Source: Parabacteroides sp. (GTDB lineage Bacteria > Bacteroidota > Bacteroidia > Bacteroidales > Tannerellaceae). From it: a DNA stretch of 47,566 nt. The translations under genes and the position numbers were made by a program. A model generated the notes under the pieces. It searched no databases, was not told the DNA's origin, and was given only the letters and a program-made list of their open reading frames with translations. The DNA lies in NCBI GenBank assembly GCA_017937385.1, contig JAGBDR010000074.1, positions 1 to 47,566 of the forward strand, written 5' to 3'. The stretch's first letter is position 1, and each line of letters opens with the position of its first letter. Below are positions 26,002 to 34,502 of the stretch, one piece after another.

Positions 26002-27224
26002 ACAAACTTTTTGCAAAAGCACATGTATGGCTATCGATACCATTCGGTATCATCCTGACGATTGTCTGCCTGACAGGGGCAATCCTGGTATTTGAAACGG
26101 AGATACAGGAACTCCGCTATCCTTCCCGCTATTTTGTCAAAGAGGTGAAAGGCACGCCTCTCCCGCCCGCCGCTTTGATGGAAGCCGCCCGGCAACAACT
26201 GCCCGACTCCATCCAGCTCAACGGCATACGGGTTTCGTCGGATCCCAAACGCACCTATCAGCTTGTCCTGCCGGGGAAAAAGGCGGCTTGCTTCATTGAC
26301 CCTTACACCGCCGAGATAACCGGGATAGACGACGGGAAAGGATTCTTCATAACAGTAATGCGCCTCCATCGCTGGCTGCTTGGCGAGTACAAACGGGACG
26401 GCAGCTTTTCCTGGGGCAAAACGATTGTCGGATATTCCACGCTGGCATTGGTGTTCATCCTCATCAGCGGGCTGGTCATCTGGTTCCCGCGAAATAAGAA
26501 CATGCTGAAGAACCGGCTGAAAATAAAGACCGGAGCGGGCGGTTTCCGTTTTCTCTATGACTTGCATGTCTCCGGAGGCTTCTATGCGGCCCTGTTCCTG
26601 CTTGCCCTATCACTGACCGGACTGACCTGGTCGTTCGGCTGGTACCGGAACGCTTTCTACACGCTGTTCGGAGTCCAGGCGGATCAACCGCAAGCCCATG
26701 TAGAAGCTGCAGCGCCGTCTTCCCGTACATCCGGGGAAAAGGGGTCACACCGCTCTTCCGGTTCCCACGAACATTCCGGTTCTCATGAGCATTCCGGTTC
26801 ATCCGAGCGAAACGGGAAACGGCAAAGAAAGACCGCCTATGCCCAATGGGCCGAAGTCCTGTCCGATTTGCAGAGCCGCTACCCGGAATATCAGTCCATC
26901 ACCATCCAGAACGGAACGGCTACCGTTTCCACCGCCAGCTACGGAAACACAAGAGGCAGCGACCGCTACTCGTTTGATCCGGAAACCGGAAAAATTACTG
27001 ATGTCCAGCTATACAAGGACCTTCCCGACTCCAGCAAAATCAGAGGCTGGATCTATTCTGTCCACACCGGGACATGGGGCGGCATGACCACCCGGATACT
27101 GAGCTGCCTTGCCTCTCTCTTAGGAGCGGTCTTTTCCCTGACCGGCTACTATTTCTGGATCAGGAAGAAGCTCAGAAAACGCATGAATCGGAACGACTCC
27201 ACCGATAAGACGAAGCGGCCATAG
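25998..27224 (+). CDS. xusC: PepSY-associated inner-membrane protein, XusC-like
   Basis: The 408-residue protein has four membrane helices (about 11-33, 143-163, 192-214, 367-388) and two PepSY-like regions. Conserved histidines H124 (LHRWLLG), H190 (YDLHVSGGF) and H356 (SVHTGTWGG) are likely heme or metal ligands. This fits the FoxB/PiuB-type reductases that release iron from siderophores in the periplasm. An unusual Ser/Gly/His-rich insert (GSHEHSGSHEHSGSSE, 255-270) arises from a short DNA repeat and could bind metal. It is the last gene of the operon, ending at a bidirectional terminator. Confidence 0.86.
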   Translation: MNKLFAKAHVWLSIPFGIILTIVCLTGAILVFETEIQELRYPSRYFVKEVKGTPLPPAALMEAARQQLPDSIQLNGIRVSSDPKRTYQLVLPGKKAACFIDPYTAEITGIDDGKGFFITVMRLHRWLLGEYKRDGSFSWGKTIVGYSTLALVFILISGLVIWFPRNKNMLKNRLKIKTGAGGFRFLYDLHVSGGFYAALFLLALSLTGLTWSFGWYRNAFYTLFGVQADQPQAHVEAAAPSSRTSGEKGSHRSSGSHEHSGSHEHSGSSERNGKRQRKTAYAQWAEVLSDLQSRYPEYQSITIQNGTATVSTASYGNTRGSDRYSFDPETGKITDVQLYKDLPDSSKIRGWIYSVHTGTWGGMTTRILSCLASLLGAVFSLTGYYFWIRKKLRKRMNRNDSTDKTKRP

Positions 27225-27253
27225 TACCGCTTTTCCATTTGCCAGGTAACAGA

Positions 27254-27300
27254 CAAAAAAGGGGCTGCCGGACGTATATCACAGGCAACCCCTTCTTTTT
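27254..27300. terminator. Bidirectional terminator after xusC
   Basis: An A-run (27254-27260), then AAGGGG plus TGCC (27259-27269) pairing with GGCA plus CCCCTT (27284-27294), then a T-rich run. It separates the convergent xusC and OmpH-like genes. Confidence 0.85.
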
Positions 27301-27321
27301 ATTCTGTTGGTTTATACTTCT

Positions 27322-27924
27322 TTATTTGCCGGAAGAATAGTTCTTGTTCAGCACTTCAAGAAATTCAGCTGTAATGTCGTATGCCGGATTAGACAACAGG
27401 ATGTTGTCACCCATCGTATTGCTGAAAATGATCTGATAGCCTTTTGCCTGATTGAAAACCTCCAATTGGGAAACGATCGTATCACGCAACTGTCCGTTCA
27501 GCTCCATCTGCTTGGCGGCCAATTCCTGCTCTTTCTTAGTCGCATAGTTCTGAAGTTCTTCCTGTTTTTTCTGCAAGCGGTTTCCTTCCTGCTGTGCTCT
27601 TTCCACTGTTAGGAAAGCATTGGCTTCATATTTACGTTGGAAATCGTTCAACTCGGTCTGCAAAGCCTTTGACCGCTGGGTCATATCCAAACGATAATCT
27701 TCCTGCATCTTGAGGATTTGTTCATTCAGATCTTTCGAATAGTTGTAATTCGCCAAAAGAGAGTCTACATTCACATAGGCCACGGGGAGTAGATTAGTCG
27801 AATCTCCCTCCGTCGTGAAAGCCGGAGCGACTGTGGATTCTTTTTTACTGGAAAGCTGCATAACAAACAAGATTACAACAGCAACCGCAAGCACACCATT
27901 AATAAGGTAGTTAATGTTCTTCAT
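27322..27924 (-). CDS. OmpH/Skp-family periplasmic chaperone
   Basis: The 200-residue protein has an N-terminal hydrophobic segment (about 8-24) that acts as a signal or anchor, then a VAYVNVDSLLANY strand typical of OmpH. A long charged coiled coil follows (about 65-150, e.g. RLQKKQEELQNYATKKEQEL), and the C-terminal GYQIIFSNTMGDNILLSN segment closes the body. The family holds unfolded outer-membrane proteins in the periplasm. It is probably cotranscribed from the small membrane gene just upstream (26-base gap). The hydrophobic segment lacks a clear cleavage site, so it may remain membrane-anchored. Confidence 0.88.
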   Translation of the reverse strand: MKNINYLINGVLAVAVVILFVMQLSSKKESTVAPAFTTEGDSTNLLPVAYVNVDSLLANYNYSKDLNEQILKMQEDYRLDMTQRSKALQTELNDFQRKYEANAFLTVERAQQEGNRLQKKQEELQNYATKKEQELAAKQMELNGQLRDTIVSQLEVFNQAKGYQIIFSNTMGDNILLSNPAYDITAEFLEVLNKNYSSGK

Positions 27925-27950
27925 AAAGTGAAAATTAAATCTTTATTTTA

Positions 27951-28169
27951 TTATTCTTCTATTTCCTTTATTCTGTCATATAGATTTTTCTGCATACTGT
28001 CCCGCCTATGCTGGGTCTTCGCGCAGCATATACCTTTTTTCCTAAGCGCCGCATTGCCCTCTATGTGCGTATTGGGGAACTTCCCCTCCTTCTTGAGAAG
28101 GACTTTTACACTGAGCAACACGACACAAATAACAAGAATTATGACGGTAATCAATAACGTTGTAAGCAT
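27951..28169 (-). CDS. Small single-pass membrane protein, 72 residues
   Basis: One membrane helix covers about residues 2-24, followed by a basic stretch and a conserved-looking motif HIEGNAALRKKGICCAKTQ with two adjacent cysteines. The tail is charged (RRDSMQKNLYDRIKEIEE). I do not know a function. A TATATTTG element on the minus strand (28190-28197) fits a -7 box only 20 bases before the ATG. It precedes the OmpH-like gene, likely in one transcript. Confidence 0.75.
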   Translation of the reverse strand: MLTTLLITVIILVICVVLLSVKVLLKKEGKFPNTHIEGNAALRKKGICCAKTQHRRDSMQKNLYDRIKEIEE

Positions 28170-28316
28170 TTTCTCTATATTTGTGGACGCAAATATAAGA
28201 GTTTAAGTGATTAGAAAGTATGTTTTTAATATTTAATTGTACTTTTTTTCATGCAAATCTTTGCTTGCTGTGATATTATTAACAATAGAGCAACATCTAT
28301 AATACATTATAACATT

Positions 28317-29774
28317 ATGAATATTACTGATTTAAAACCTGAAATCGTCTGGAAGTTCTTCCACCAGGTAACACAAGTGCCCCGTCCCTCCAAAAAGGAG
28401 GGAAAAATGATCGAGTTTCTTGAATCATTCGCCCGACAGTATAACATAGCCATCAAAAAAGATGCCGTAGGCAACATCCTGATGTCGAAACCGGCGACTC
28501 CCGGCAAAGAAAACCTGCCGACAGTCGTCCTGCAATCCCACATGGATATGGTTTGCGAAAAGAACAACGGAACCGCCCATGATTTCGACCAGGATCCGAT
28601 CGAAACAATCGTCGACGGGAACTGGCTCCGCGCCAACGGCACGACGTTGGGAGCCGACAATGGTATCGGGGTAGCCGCTGAACTGGCCATCCTCGCGTCC
28701 GACGATATCGAGCACGGGCCGATCGAATGCCTTTTCACCATCGACGAAGAGACCGGGCTGACCGGAGCCAAAGCACTCGAAAAAGGCTTCATGACGGGCG
28801 AGATCCTGTTGAACCTCGACAGCGAAGACGAGGGCGAAATCTTTATGGGCTGCGCAGGCGGCAAAGACACACAGGCGGTGTTCCATTACGAGCCCTGCGA
28901 CACCGATCCGAATAAACAATACTTCAAAATCGAAGTGAAAGGCTTGAACGGCGGGCACTCCGGCGGTGAGATCCACAAAGGACTGGGCAATGCCAACAAA
29001 GTATTGGTCCGCTACCTGTACCTCCTGAGCAACCAGGTTGACTTCAGCCTTTGCTCCATCCAAGGCGGCAACCTCCGCAACGCCATCGCACGCGAGGCCC
29101 AGGCGGTGATCGGCCTGTCACCGGCAGACAAGGAGACGGCACGCATCCTTTTGAACCATTATACGGCTGATATTGAAAACGAACTAAAGCACGTCGATCC
29201 GAACGTTCGGATTTCAATGGAATCGACAGACCGCCCGGACCAAGCCATAAGCGATGCTTGGGCCAAAAAAGTCATTTGGGCCCTGCACGCCTGTCCGCAC
29301 GGCGTCATCGGCATGAGCCACGACATCGAAGGCCTGGTCGAGACGTCCACCAATTTGGCTTCCGTCAAGATGGGACCGGACCATACGATCATCGTAGGTA
29401 CAAGCCAGCGCAGCTCCGTCGAATCATGCAAGAACATGATCGCCAACCAAGTTGCCTCCGTCTTCAAACTGGCCGACGCAACCGTCACACACGGCGACGG
29501 CTATCCCGGCTGGGCGCCCAACCCGGATTCGAAGATCCTGAAAGTGGCCCAGGATACTTACAGACGCCTGTTCAACAAAGAGGCTAAAATCATGGCGATC
29601 CATGCCGGACTGGAATGCGGCCTGTTCCTCGAAAAATATCCGAACTTGGATATGATTTCATTCGGACCGACACTCCGGGATGTCCATTCGCCCAATGAAC
29701 GCATACAGATCGATACCGTCGGACTCTGGTGGTCCCATTTGCTTGAACTGTTAAAGAGCATTCCGGCAAAATAA
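28317..29774 (+). CDS. pepD: Aminoacyl-histidine dipeptidase (M20C)
   Basis: The 485-residue zinc peptidase cleaves Xaa-His and other dipeptides in the cytoplasm. Metal and catalytic motifs are H75 and D77 (QSHMDMV), D114 (GADNGIG) and E144/E145 (TIDEETGLTGA). A GGHSGGEIHKG stretch is also typical of PepD. The ATG at 28317 (MNITDLKPEIVWKFFHQV) is the normal family start; a longer frame from 28251 has no homologous look. It is a single-gene unit ending at a hairpin terminator. Confidence 0.93.
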   Translation: MNITDLKPEIVWKFFHQVTQVPRPSKKEGKMIEFLESFARQYNIAIKKDAVGNILMSKPATPGKENLPTVVLQSHMDMVCEKNNGTAHDFDQDPIETIVDGNWLRANGTTLGADNGIGVAAELAILASDDIEHGPIECLFTIDEETGLTGAKALEKGFMTGEILLNLDSEDEGEIFMGCAGGKDTQAVFHYEPCDTDPNKQYFKIEVKGLNGGHSGGEIHKGLGNANKVLVRYLYLLSNQVDFSLCSIQGGNLRNAIAREAQAVIGLSPADKETARILLNHYTADIENELKHVDPNVRISMESTDRPDQAISDAWAKKVIWALHACPHGVIGMSHDIEGLVETSTNLASVKMGPDHTIIVGTSQRSSVESCKNMIANQVASVFKLADATVTHGDGYPGWAPNPDSKILKVAQDTYRRLFNKEAKIMAIHAGLECGLFLEKYPNLDMISFGPTLRDVHSPNERIQIDTVGLWWSHLLELLKSIPAK

Positions 29775-29818
29775 GAAGCATAGGATTGTCCGGCGCAAAG
29801 CAATGCTTTCGTCCAACT

Positions 29819-29859
29819 AACCCATAGGTTTAACCTCTCTAACCCTATGGGTTATTTTT
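29819..29859 (+). terminator. Terminator after pepD
   Basis: AACCCATAGG (29819-29828) pairs with CCTATGGGTT (29844-29853), followed by ATTTTTA. A short relative of the same sequence, AACCCATAGGGTT, occurs near 37518. Confidence 0.8.
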
Positions 29860-29927
29860 ATGCAATAAAATGGATTTCCTTCCGTTCTTATCAAGAAACG
29901 AAACCATATTCATATAGATTGTCAAGA

Positions 29928-31403
29928 ATGGATACAATAAAAAAATTAGCCGCTCCGCTACTCCTATTATGCCTCATGGCGCTTAACCTGTTGTCGTGCG
30001 ACGGGTTGGACGAGAACTATTCAAGCGATCCCAATCATCGGCTGAGCTTCTCGGTCGACACGCTTTCTTTCGATACGGTGTTCACCACGATCGGTTCCGC
30101 CACCAAAGAGTTCATGATCTACAACCGCAACGACCGCCCTTTGCTGATCAGTGAGATTCTGTTGGCAAGCGGTGAAGAGACCGGTTTCCGCATCAACGTG
30201 GACGGGCGCAAGGGCGACCATTTCCAAAATGTAAGGATACAGGCAAACGACAGCTTGTATGTATTCGTGGAAGTCACCGTCAACCCGAATGCCTCCAACC
30301 AGCCGCTGCTGGTTGACGATTCCATCCTCTTCACGACAAACGGGGTCAGACAGTCTGTCCGCCTTGAAGCATACGGGCAAAACGTGAACCTGTACAAGAA
30401 CGGACTGGTCTTGACGCAGGACACGCATTTTACAGCCGAACGGCCCTACCTGATCTACGACAGCTTGGTGATTTCTCCCAACGTCACGCTCCACATCGAT
30501 CCGGGCGTCACGCTCTATATGCACGACACCGCGAAAGTCATCGCCTACGGGACCCTGCTCGCCCAAGGGACACGCGAAGCCCCGATCGTCTTCCGCGGAG
30601 ACCGGCTCGATTTCATCCTGGACGACCTCCTGCCCTACGACCGGACCCCGTCGCAATGGGGCGGTATTTTCTTCCGGTCGGAAAGTTTCCATAATAAAAT
30701 GGACCACGTAATCGTGCGGAACGGGAAAACGGGGCTGACGTTCGAGAAGTCGTCGCCCGACGAATCCAAACTGCAACTGAGCAATTCGCAAATCACGAAT
30801 ATGGGGGAAAACCTCTTCTTCGCACTCAACTGCCAGATAGAGGTGACCAACACGGAACTGACGAATGCCGGCGGTGGCGTCGTCGTGCTGGTCGGCGGGG
30901 AATACCGTTTCGTCCATTGCACGCTTGCGAATTTCATGACCCTGGAAAAGCGGATCACGCCTTGCCTTACGATGGCAAACAACGCAAACCAAGAGTCCTA
31001 TCCGCTCAAGGCGGCATTCGACAATTGCATCATCGACGGCAGCTTCGATGCCGGCAAGGAGGAGTATAAAGGGGAATTCCATCTCTCCATCGGCGACGAC
31101 GCGCCATTCGAATACCGGTTCAACCATTGCGTGATCAAGACGAAAGGCAGCGACAACGACCACTTCAAAGAGGTATTGTTCACCAATGCCAGTCCGTCCT
31201 ACCGGTTGAAGGGAGGCGAAAAGAACAAGTACCGCTTCGACTTCCGCCCCGATTCACTGACGACGTTAGGAGTGGGAAAAGCCGATATCTCCGTCACACA
31301 GCACTATCCGGCGGACCGCTACGGCATCAACCGCCTGACGGACAACGGGCCCACCATCGGTGCATACGAGTTTGTGCCGAAAGAGGAAGAAGAAACCAAT
31401 TAA
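29928..31403 (+). CDS. Lipoprotein with probable beta-helix domain
   Basis: The 491-residue product has a lipoprotein signal peptide with Cys24 (LNLLSC). After an Ig-like or DUF-type N-terminal region (SVDTLSFDTVFTTIGSATKE), the central part alternates short strands, e.g. VTLHIDPGVTLYMHD and KVIAYGTLLAQGTREAPI, in the manner of right-handed parallel beta-helices. It may bind or process glycans; this is inferred from fold only. The ATG at 29928 is chosen because it begins the signal peptide. The next two genes follow closely (6 and 36 bases), forming an operon with the phosphatase-fold and M23 genes. Confidence 0.78.
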   Translation: MDTIKKLAAPLLLLCLMALNLLSCDGLDENYSSDPNHRLSFSVDTLSFDTVFTTIGSATKEFMIYNRNDRPLLISEILLASGEETGFRINVDGRKGDHFQNVRIQANDSLYVFVEVTVNPNASNQPLLVDDSILFTTNGVRQSVRLEAYGQNVNLYKNGLVLTQDTHFTAERPYLIYDSLVISPNVTLHIDPGVTLYMHDTAKVIAYGTLLAQGTREAPIVFRGDRLDFILDDLLPYDRTPSQWGGIFFRSESFHNKMDHVIVRNGKTGLTFEKSSPDESKLQLSNSQITNMGENLFFALNCQIEVTNTELTNAGGGVVVLVGGEYRFVHCTLANFMTLEKRITPCLTMANNANQESYPLKAAFDNCIIDGSFDAGKEEYKGEFHLSIGDDAPFEYRFNHCVIKTKGSDNDHFKEVLFTNASPSYRLKGGEKNKYRFDFRPDSLTTLGVGKADISVTQHYPADRYGINRLTDNGPTIGAYEFVPKEEEETN

Positions 31404-31409
31404 AGCGAT

Positions 31410-32483
31410 ATGGTCCGGATCTTGACTATGACGTTTTGTATGTGGGCGCTGCTGTCGTTGCCCACACAAGGGCAAACCGGTTTCCGCGTGATGAGCTACA
31501 ATGTCGAGAACCTGTTCGACACGGAAGACGATCCGCTGACTGCCGACAACGATTTCCTGCCCTCCGGTAACCGCCACTGGACGCCCGGACGGTTGTACCA
31601 CAAGTTGCAGCAACTGGCAAAGGTCATTACGGCTGCGGGCGAATGGAGCACTCCGGCGTTGATCGGACTTTGTGAAGTGGAAAACGACTCCGTGTTGGCT
31701 CGGCTCCTCCACGCCACACCGCTCCGCCGGCAACACTACCGCTACTGCATGACGCACGGACAGGACACGCGCGGCATCAACGTGGCATTGCTCTACCAAC
31801 GGGACCAGTTCCGCTACTTGGGACACGCGGAACACCCGGTCCGTTTCGCCCGCAAACAGCACAAACAGACCCGTAACATCCTGCACGTCTGGGGAGAAGT
31901 CATCACCGGCGACCGGCTCGATGTGTTGGTCTGCCACTTTCCCTCCCGCTACGGAGGAGAAAAGGAGAGCGAACCGGACCGCTTGGACGCGGCGCGTACC
32001 TTGCGCACGTTGTGCGACTCGCTCCACAGCCTCCGCCCCTCCCCGCACATCCTGATCATGGGCGATTTCAATGACACGCCGGACGACACGAGCATCCGGG
32101 AAATATTGGATGCCCGTCCGTTTCCCATTCCATGCCCATCCGATTCCAGTTCCATGCCCATCCGGTTCCAGACGGATGCCGGTCCGTCTCTCCGGCTGTA
32201 CAACCTGTTTGCCGGAAACAGGCCGACCCCGCCGGGCAGCCACAAATATCAAGGAGAATGGAGCCAGTTAGACCAGATCATCCTCTCGTCCTCGCTGGCC
32301 GACACCGCCTCGCGGATGCAACTCATCCCGGGCAGCGCCCGTATCTTTTCCCCGCCGTTCCTGTTGATAACAGACAAGACCTGGCGCGGCCAACGCCCCT
32401 TCCGCACCTACCACGGCTTCAAATACGAAGGCGGCTACAGCGACCATCTCCCTCTGATTGTCGACTTTCGATTATGGAAATAA
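31410..32483 (+). CDS. Secreted endonuclease/exonuclease/phosphatase-family protein
   Basis: The 357-residue protein has an N-terminal signal peptide (about 1-20) and EEP-fold motifs: MSYNVENLFDTEDD, the CEVEN metal glutamate, DFNDTP, and a C-terminal SDHLPLIVDF. The exported location suggests it attacks extracellular nucleic acid or phosphoesters. Near residues 234-254 a proline-rich insert is encoded by about three copies of a 22-bp tandem repeat. Since 22 is not a multiple of three, changes in copy number would shift frame. It lies 6 bases after the lipoprotein stop codon. Confidence 0.85.
   Translation: MVRILTMTFCMWALLSLPTQGQTGFRVMSYNVENLFDTEDDPLTADNDFLPSGNRHWTPGRLYHKLQQLAKVITAAGEWSTPALIGLCEVENDSVLARLLHATPLRRQHYRYCMTHGQDTRGINVALLYQRDQFRYLGHAEHPVRFARKQHKQTRNILHVWGEVITGDRLDVLVCHFPSRYGGEKESEPDRLDAARTLRTLCDSLHSLRPSPHILIMGDFNDTPDDTSIREILDARPFPIPCPSDSSSMPIRFQTDAGPSLRLYNLFAGNRPTPPGSHKYQGEWSQLDQIILSSSLADTASRMQLIPGSARIFSPPFLLITDKTWRGQRPFRTYHGFKYEGGYSDHLPLIVDFRLWK
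32111..32171 (+). repeat. 22-bp tandem repeat inside the EEP gene
   Basis: Two nearly identical 22-bp units (32128-32149 and 32150-32171, one mismatch) share the core TTCCATGCCCATCCG. A more diverged third copy precedes them from about 32111. The unit is not a multiple of three bases. Confidence 0.8.
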
Positions 32484-32519
32484 ATGATTACTTTTGTTTC
32501 CCTAAATACGCATAATAAC

Positions 32520-34190
32520 ATGTACAAACGATATATCGCCATACTGTGTCTCTGCATACAGGCAATAAACGCCCAACAACTCCGTCAACCCTTCGATTTC
32601 CCGATCTTGCTGAGCGGTAACTTCGGGGAACTGCGCAGCAATCATTTTCATTCCGGAATAGACTTCAAGACACAAGGAGTGGAAGGAAAACCCGTTCATG
32701 CCGTACAGGACGGGTATGTCTCACGCATATCCGTCAGCCCGTGGGGATACGGGAACGGCTTATACCTGACCCATCCGGACGGGACCACGACCGTCTACGG
32801 CCACCTGCAACGATTCGCTCCCGCCATCGCCCGATACCTCAAGGCGCAGCAATACGAACAGGAAAGCTTCAGCGTGAACCTGTTCCTCACCCCGGACCAA
32901 CTTCCGGTCAAAAAGGGAGAAGTAGTCGCCTACAGCGGAAACACCGGAAGTTCGGGCGGGCCGCATCTCCATTTTGAAGTGCGCGACACGGAAAGTGAAG
33001 AGGTCCTCGACCCGATCGACTATTTCAAGGAGAAGATAACCGACACCCGCGCCCCCAAGATACAGGGAATCCTGGTCTGCCCGCAACCTGGTAAAGGAGT
33101 GGTCAACGGCAGCAGCCGGAAACTGGAACTCAAACCGGCCACGGACCCGAACGGCAAACAGACGCTCACCGGCAAGATCGAGGCTTGGGGAGAAGTCGGA
33201 TTGGCGGTCAAAGCCTACGACTATATGGACAACACGACAAACATCTACGGAGTAAAAGAGATCACCCTTCGCCTGGACAGCCAGATCGTCTACCATAGCC
33301 ACCTGGACCGCTTTGCTTTCGACGAGACCCGCTACCTGAACAGCTACGTCGACTATGAGGAGTGGAAAGAGCACCGCTCCTTCTACATACGCAGTTTCGT
33401 GGAGCCCGGCAACCGCCTTCGTTTTCACGAAAGCGTCAACCGGGGTATCATTCATATAGAAGAAGAGAAAACCTATCATCTTACCTATACGCTCGCCGAC
33501 GCATTCGGCAACACGACGCGGCTCACCGTTTGCATCATGGGAAAAGAACAGGAAATCCCGGAAGTCGAGACCGAAGGTACAGAGCTGTTCCATTGGATGG
33601 CCGACAACCGGTTCGGAGCCAAAGGGATCCGGATGACGATTCCGAAAGGCAACCTCTATGACGATCTCCATTTCCGCTACTCGGTCAAGGAAGACAGTGC
33701 GGCATTGGCAGACACGCATGTGCTGCATAACCGTCCCGTCCCACTTCACACCTCGGCTCAACTGTCCTTGCGTGTACGGACCGACACGTTGGAAAACAAA
33801 CGGCAATACGGTATCGTCCGCATACAGAAAGGCCGTCAATCCTGGATCGGCGGCACTTACCGGAACGGCTGGATCGACGGCACAATCAAAGAATTGGGCA
33901 GCTATACGATCGGGCAAGACACGCAAGCACCGACAATCACCCCGCTGGGCGCCAACACCTGGCTCAGTAAACAGGCTTTCGCTTTCCGGCTGTCCGACAA
34001 CCTAAGTGGCGTACAAACCTACCGGGGAGAGATTGACGGGCAATATGTCCTGTTTGAAATGAACAACAAATCGGTCATTACCTACAAGTTCGACAAAGAA
34101 CGGCTCGAAAGGGGAAAACATACCCTCACACTGACCGTCACGGATGCTGCCGGGAACCGGTCGGGGTATAAGCATTCTTTTGTCTGGTAA
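32520..34190 (+). CDS. Secreted M23 (LytM-type) peptidase
   Basis: The 556-residue protein is predicted to be a periplasmic or exported murein endopeptidase. A signal peptide (1-18, ending INA) precedes the M23 domain at about 28-165. Zinc ligands are H44 and D48 (NHFHSGIDFKT) and the HLH pair H149/H151 (GPHLHFEV). A long C-terminal part of beta-rich repeats (about 180-556, ending in a DAAGNRSGYKHSFVW Ig-like tail) is of unknown function. The ATG at 32520 gives the signal peptide; an upstream start at 32484 does not look better. A TACTTTTG element at 32489-32496 may be its -7 box. Confidence 0.88.
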   Translation: MYKRYIAILCLCIQAINAQQLRQPFDFPILLSGNFGELRSNHFHSGIDFKTQGVEGKPVHAVQDGYVSRISVSPWGYGNGLYLTHPDGTTTVYGHLQRFAPAIARYLKAQQYEQESFSVNLFLTPDQLPVKKGEVVAYSGNTGSSGGPHLHFEVRDTESEEVLDPIDYFKEKITDTRAPKIQGILVCPQPGKGVVNGSSRKLELKPATDPNGKQTLTGKIEAWGEVGLAVKAYDYMDNTTNIYGVKEITLRLDSQIVYHSHLDRFAFDETRYLNSYVDYEEWKEHRSFYIRSFVEPGNRLRFHESVNRGIIHIEEEKTYHLTYTLADAFGNTTRLTVCIMGKEQEIPEVETEGTELFHWMADNRFGAKGIRMTIPKGNLYDDLHFRYSVKEDSAALADTHVLHNRPVPLHTSAQLSLRVRTDTLENKRQYGIVRIQKGRQSWIGGTYRNGWIDGTIKELGSYTIGQDTQAPTITPLGANTWLSKQAFAFRLSDNLSGVQTYRGEIDGQYVLFEMNNKSVITYKFDKERLERGKHTLTLTVTDAAGNRSGYKHSFVW

Positions 34191-34502
34191 GCATGCAGGT
34201 TTATCCGTTACTTTTCTCTTGAAAGAAAAGTAACCAAAAGTTCAAGGCCGAACCTGCCTCGCTACTCCGTTCCCTTCGGTTCGCTGTCGCGTCTGAAACT
34301 CGCTTCGCTCAAACAGCAGACGCTCCGGACGCTCACTCCGGTCACTGCGCTTCACGCTCACCAGCTTAGGCCGAAAATAGAGCCGAACGGCTCTTTAGGG
34401 ATGGCCGATTCCGGCACCTATAAAGCAGGAACTATCGGCAATTTCATAAGAGAGCTACATGCTCTTGGAAAAGGGGCAAGCAGACGGTCAAGCCTTGATT
34501 GA
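34191..34502 (+). other. Open 103-codon stretch after the M23 stop codon, no start codon
   Basis: Directly after the M23 TAA the same frame stays open for 103 codons to TGA (34500-34502). It passes RFIRYFSLERKVTKSSRPNL, a Leu/Thr-rich run (KLASLKQQTLRTLTPVTAL), then PNGSLGMADSGTYKAG and ends GASRRSSLD. The first possible ATG lies two-thirds along. The 5' part forms a hairpin (GTTACTTTTC with GAAAAGTAAC). It may be a protein-like dispersed repeat rather than a gene; readthrough from the M23 gene is less likely. Confidence 0.5.

Noticed and set aside
28240-28263. Promoter for pepD (AATCTTTG)
   Set aside because: The first base of the -7 box deviates and the TTG is 16 bases away, too close for the consensus.
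30021-31163. 380-codon minus-strand open frame
   Set aside because: It lies wholly inside the lipoprotein gene on the other strand and lacks any family motif.
32760-33926. 388-codon minus-strand open frame
   Set aside because: It is the antisense shadow of the M23 peptidase gene.
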